DNA from: Rhizobium sp. WYCCWR10014
GTDB taxonomy: Bacteria; Pseudomonadota; Alphaproteobacteria; Rhizobiales; Rhizobiaceae
Length of the DNA stretch: 64,000 nt
Assembly: GCF_001657485.1 (NCBI RefSeq)
Contig: NZ_LXFU01000041.1
Location: 1 to 64,000, forward strand
Reading direction: 5' to 3'
In this document: one piece after another, positions 61,530 through 64,000 of the stretch
Position numbering within the stretch: position 1 is the stretch's first letter
Layout: each line of letters opens with the position of its first letter
Position numbers and translations under genes: made by a program
Notes under the pieces: model-generated
Seen by the model: the letters and a program-made list of their open reading frames with translations, nothing else
Database searches by the model: none
What the model was told of the DNA's origin: nothing

Positions 61530-62174
61530 CTATCCGGCCTGCAATGTTGCCATCTTGGCGCCGAAGCCGATGAAGACTACGCCTGTCGCGGCTTTCAGCC
61601 AGCGCTGGAAGCGCTGGTTGCGCGCAGCTCTGGCGAGCCTGGCAAAGATCATGACCATCGAACCGAACCAGATGACGTTGAGGCTGGCATGGACGGTGAC
61701 CAGAAGGAAAGCCTCGCCGATCGCGGCCCGGCCATTGGCGTCGTGGTGGATGAACTGCGGGAAGACCGCGAGGTAGAACATCGACACCTTCGGATTCAGG
61801 GCGTTGGTGAGGAAACCCTCGATGAAGGCACGGGGGAGGTGTCTTACCTTACGGGAAGGGGTCACTGACGTTACGACGGCATAACCGCGCCAGGCGCCGA
61901 CCAGCGCCTTGATACCGATCCAGCAGAGATAGGCGGCGCCAATCATCTTGACGACGAGGAAGGCCTGCGCCGACTGCGCCAGCAGCAGGGAGATGCCGCA
62001 GATCGACAGGGTGCCGTGCACATAGAAGGCGGCGACGAAGCCGGCAATATTGGCGAAACCGGCGCCACGCCCCGAGGTAGGCACCGTCTTGGCGATGAGG
62101 ACGCCGTTGGGGCCAGGGGAAATGATGAGCAACGCGGTGACGAAAGCAAAAGACAGAATTTCAGCAATCGACAT
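61530..62174 (-). CDS. LysE-family amino-acid exporter
   Basis: This 214-residue membrane protein has six hydrophobic segments and the LysE signature SPGPNGVLIAKT near residue 20, with a further MIGAAYLCWIGIKALVGAWR. ATG 62174 follows AGGAAAGG at 6-base spacing. Members export amino acids or related compounds; the substrate is not given by sequence or context. Confidence 0.92.
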   Translation of the reverse strand: MSIAEILSFAFVTALLIISPGPNGVLIAKTVPTSGRGAGFANIAGFVAAFYVHGTLSICGISLLLAQSAQAFLVVKMIGAAYLCWIGIKALVGAWRGYAVVTSVTPSRKVRHLPRAFIEGFLTNALNPKVSMFYLAVFPQFIHHDANGRAAIGEAFLLVTVHASLNVIWFGSMVMIFARLARAARNQRFQRWLKAATGVVFIGFGAKMATLQAG

Positions 62175-62325
62175 TGCGCGCCTTTCCTGGGCCTGGTTTC
62201 GACTGTGGGGGCTTCGAGCAATTATGGCGTCGCCGATACCGGCGTCAATATCCAATCTCCGAGGGTGACGGACCCTCCTGGGAGGACCGGAACAGGCCCG
62301 GCCCCCGTCCAAATTGATGAACCGA

Positions 62326-62353
62326 TTGACTTGCACCCGCGAAGGACTAAGCT
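62326..62353 (+). promoter_or_regulatory. Sigma-70-like promoter candidate for cytochrome c
   Basis: TTGACT (62326-62331) and TAAGCT (62348-62353) are separated by 16 bases, 84 bases before the cytochrome c start. The -10 is imperfect. Confidence 0.35.
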
Positions 62354-62437
62354 TTGTGCCATAGCAACCACCACTCACACGCGAGAGATTGCGGAGGGTG
62401 CAAGTGGCTGGCGACCTTTAGGAGGATGAGGTTTGCC

Positions 62438-62827
62438 GTGGATTACCGTGTTGTTCTGCTGATCGCCACATCCGTCATTGCTCTTTGTCCTGGTAAAGCC
62501 GGGGCGCAGGAGGGCGATGCGACGGCGGGTGCTGCCGTTTTTAAGAAATGCGCGACCTGTCATGTCGCCGATTCCGATACGAACAAGGTCGGCCCGTCGT
62601 TGAACGGGCTGTTCGGCCGGAAGGCCGGAACGCATCCCGATTACGCCTATTCGGCCGGGATGAAGGCGGCCGGCGAGGGCGGTCTCGTCTGGGACGAGAC
62701 GGTGCTGCGCGACTATCTGCACAATCCGAAGGGGAAGGTGAAGGGTACGAAGATGGCCTTCGTCGGGGTGAAGGACGACCAGGAAATCACCAATCTCATC
62801 GCCTATCTCAAGCAATATTCCAAGTGA
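62438..62827 (+). CDS. Class I c-type cytochrome
   Basis: This 129-residue protein has a signal peptide (VDYRVVLLIATSVIALCPGK, cleavage near AQE) and one heme-binding CATCH motif near residue 36, with the distal Met in KGTKMAFVGVKDD near residue 107. GTG 62438 follows GAGG at 6-base spacing; ATG 62426 abuts AGGAGG and is less likely. It precedes cytochrome c oxidase genes and is the probable electron donor for that oxidase. Its 3' end lies in a 19-bp tandem repeat. Confidence 0.92.
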   Translation: MDYRVVLLIATSVIALCPGKAGAQEGDATAGAAVFKKCATCHVADSDTNKVGPSLNGLFGRKAGTHPDYAYSAGMKAAGEGGLVWDETVLRDYLHNPKGKVKGTKMAFVGVKDDQEITNLIAYLKQYSK

Positions 62828-62866
62828 TGGGCAATATTCCCAGCGACGGGCAATACTCCATATGGC
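62810..62866. repeat. Three 19-bp tandem repeats over the cytochrome c stop
   Basis: AAGCAATATTCCAAGTGAT (62810-62828), GGGCAATATTCCCAGCGAC (62829-62847) and GGGCAATACTCCATATGGC (62848-62866) are diverged copies of one unit around GCAATA(T/C)TCC. The stop codon of the cytochrome lies within the first copy. Confidence 0.85.
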
Positions 62867-62991
62867 GGCTCGCGGCCGGGGCGCATGCCTAAATCGCCGT
62901 AATTGCCGATATTTTCTATCTGTGCGATAATAAACACGGACTTTTTGCGGAATGCGGTTTCACGGGTCGACCTGCTCGAGGAGGAGCGGAC

Positions 62992-63810
62992 ATGGCTGTC
63001 GTGCTGATCCTCGTCCTGATTGTCGTCGGCTCCGTGCTGTTCCATGTGCTGAGCCCGTGGTGGTGGACGCCGATCGCGTCCAACTGGACCTATATCGACA
63101 CCACTCTCGTCATCACCTTCTGGATCACCGGCATCGTCTTCGTGGCGGTGGTTTCTTTCATGGCCTATTGCGTCTTCCGCTTCCGGCACAAGCCGGGTAA
63201 CCGGGCACATTACGAGCCCGAGAACCGCAGGCTGGAATTGCTGCTGGGAGGCGGGACGGCGGTCGGCGTTGCGGCGATGCTGGCGCCCGGCCTCATCGTG
63301 TGGAACCAGTTCATCACGGTGCCTGCCGATGCAGCATCGGTCGAGGTCGTCAGCCAGCAATGGCTGTGGAGTTTCCGGCTGCCCGGAGCCGACGGAAAGC
63401 TCGGCCGCGCCGAGACCGGCGACGTCACCCCCGAAAACCCGCTCGGCCTTGATAAAAACGACGCAAGCGGCCTTGACGACGTCATCATCGAGGGCGGCGA
63501 GCTACATCTGCCGATCGGCAAGCCGGTGCACATATTACTGCGCTCCGTCGATGTTCTCCATGATTTCTACGTGCCGGAATTCCGCGCCAAGATGGACATG
63601 ATACCCGGCATGATCACCTATTTCTGGTTCACGCCGACGCGGACAGGGACCTTCGACATCCTCTGCGCCGAACTCTGTGGCGTCGGCCATGGGCAAATGC
63701 GTGGCACCGTCGTCGTCGACGAGGATGCGGATTACCAGACCTGGCTCGGACAGCAGCAGACATTCACCCAGCTTACGGCGTCATCGGGAGAGATGCCGCC
63801 GGCAAACTGA
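62992..63810 (+). CDS. coxB: Cytochrome c oxidase subunit II
   Basis: This 272-residue protein has two membrane helices (residues 2-20 and 40-62) and a periplasmic cupredoxin domain with the CuA site: DVLHDFYVPEF supplying a His, then CAELCGVGHGQM with the two Cys, Glu, His and Met ligands. WLWSF is part of the electron-entry patch. It lacks a fused cytochrome c domain; the free cytochrome encoded at 62438 may serve. The set resembles the alternative aa3-type coxMNOP cluster of rhizobia. SD GAGGAGCGGAC precedes ATG 62992. Confidence 0.95.
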   Translation: MAVVLILVLIVVGSVLFHVLSPWWWTPIASNWTYIDTTLVITFWITGIVFVAVVSFMAYCVFRFRHKPGNRAHYEPENRRLELLLGGGTAVGVAAMLAPGLIVWNQFITVPADAASVEVVSQQWLWSFRLPGADGKLGRAETGDVTPENPLGLDKNDASGLDDVIIEGGELHLPIGKPVHILLRSVDVLHDFYVPEFRAKMDMIPGMITYFWFTPTRTGTFDILCAELCGVGHGQMRGTVVVDEDADYQTWLGQQQTFTQLTASSGEMPPAN

Positions 63811-63857
63811 ACTCCGCAGCGGTCGCAGACCGCTGGGAGACGAAGGGGAGAGAGATC

Positions 63858-64000
63858 ATGGTTGAGATTCCATCCGACAGCGCAGGCGCCATCCCCTCTG
63901 CCGAAGTCGAGGATGTCGAGCTCTATCATCCGAAAAGCTGGTGGACAAAATATGTGTTCAGCCAGGATGCCAAGATCATCGCCGTGCAATATTCGCTGAC
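63858..64000 (+). CDS. ctaD: Cytochrome c oxidase subunit I (5' part)
   Basis: The frame from ATG 63858 (SD AAGGGGAG) runs off the right edge after 47 residues. The sequence includes YHPKSWWTKYVFSQDAKIIA, typical of the N-terminus of alternative subunit I proteins just before the first helix (VQYSLT). It follows subunit II by 47 bases. Heme ligands lie beyond the window. Confidence 0.85.
   Translation, partial: MVEIPSDSAGAIPSAEVEDVELYHPKSWWTKYVFSQDAKIIAVQYSL

Noticed and set aside
62828..62991. FNR/FixK box before cytochrome oxidase subunit II
   Set aside because: I looked for a TTGAT-N4-ATCAA dyad upstream and found none.

Overview
The window looks like the genome of a fast-growing alphaproteobacterium of the Rhizobium leguminosarum / R. 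etli type. The evidence is high-GC coding with GC-rich third positions, several intergenic palindromes of kinds I recall from Rhizobium (19848-19955, 23825-23931, 32015-32103), a short FtsZ2-type paralogue, an HWE histidine kinase, many LysR/TetR/Lrp regulators with divergent targets, and a sugar ABC operon with a GH42 beta-galactosidase. No tRNA, rRNA, CRISPR, integrase or insertion sequence was seen. The species is inferred from gene content, not from a marker gene.

Layout. 1-5.3 kb: sugar ABC importer (two permeases, ATPase) plus beta-galactosidase. 5.5-8.5 kb: LysR regulator divergent from an exported metallo-hydrolase, then a secreted Gly-rich protein with a strong terminator. 8.8-11.4 kb: citrulline/ornithine module (ctlX, ornithine cyclodeaminase) divergent from an Lrp regulator. 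11.5-18.2 kb: tightly packed six-gene operon joining a GGDEF-EAL protein to a PP2C/STAS/HATPase partner-switching set, with a STAS-methyltransferase fusion. 18.4-19.8 kb: LysR regulator and a solitary ectoine synthase. 20-28.4 kb: small metabolic and stress-type genes (DUF4168, TetR, two GFA-like proteins, DJ-1/PfpI, SRPBCC, tiny charged proteins, an NAD-binding epimerase with a divergent XRE regulator). 28.6-36.4 kb: secreted and surface proteins (lipoprotein-like, cadherin-like-repeat adhesin), FtsZ2 with a stray 3' fragment, a membrane protein. 36.6-40.4 kb: a 1266-residue SIR2 protein of anti-phage type, with base use unlike its neighbours. 40.5-43.7 kb: two-component system with divergent envelope proteins. 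43.8-52.3 kb: aldo/keto reductase, P-loop kinase, SARP/TPR regulator divergent from a DUF1127 protein, VOC, cupin, HWE kinase with receiver, AraC. 52.4-56.2 kb: DsrE and a Blh-type sulfur transferase/persulfide dioxygenase, Sel1 protein, VOC and TetR. 56.3-59.6 kb: cobalamin riboswitch, a possible leader peptide and a BtuFCD-type importer. 59.7-64 kb: HIT protein, MYG1, LysE, cytochrome c, and the start of a cytochrome c oxidase operon.

The two most notable systems are the c-di-GMP/partner-switching operon (11547-18226), whose STAS-methyltransferase fusion I do not recognise from a described pathway, and the long SIR2 protein (36615-40415), a likely abortive-infection NADase. Many start sites below were chosen by Shine-Dalgarno (SD) spacing and domain boundaries rather than by the longest reading frame.
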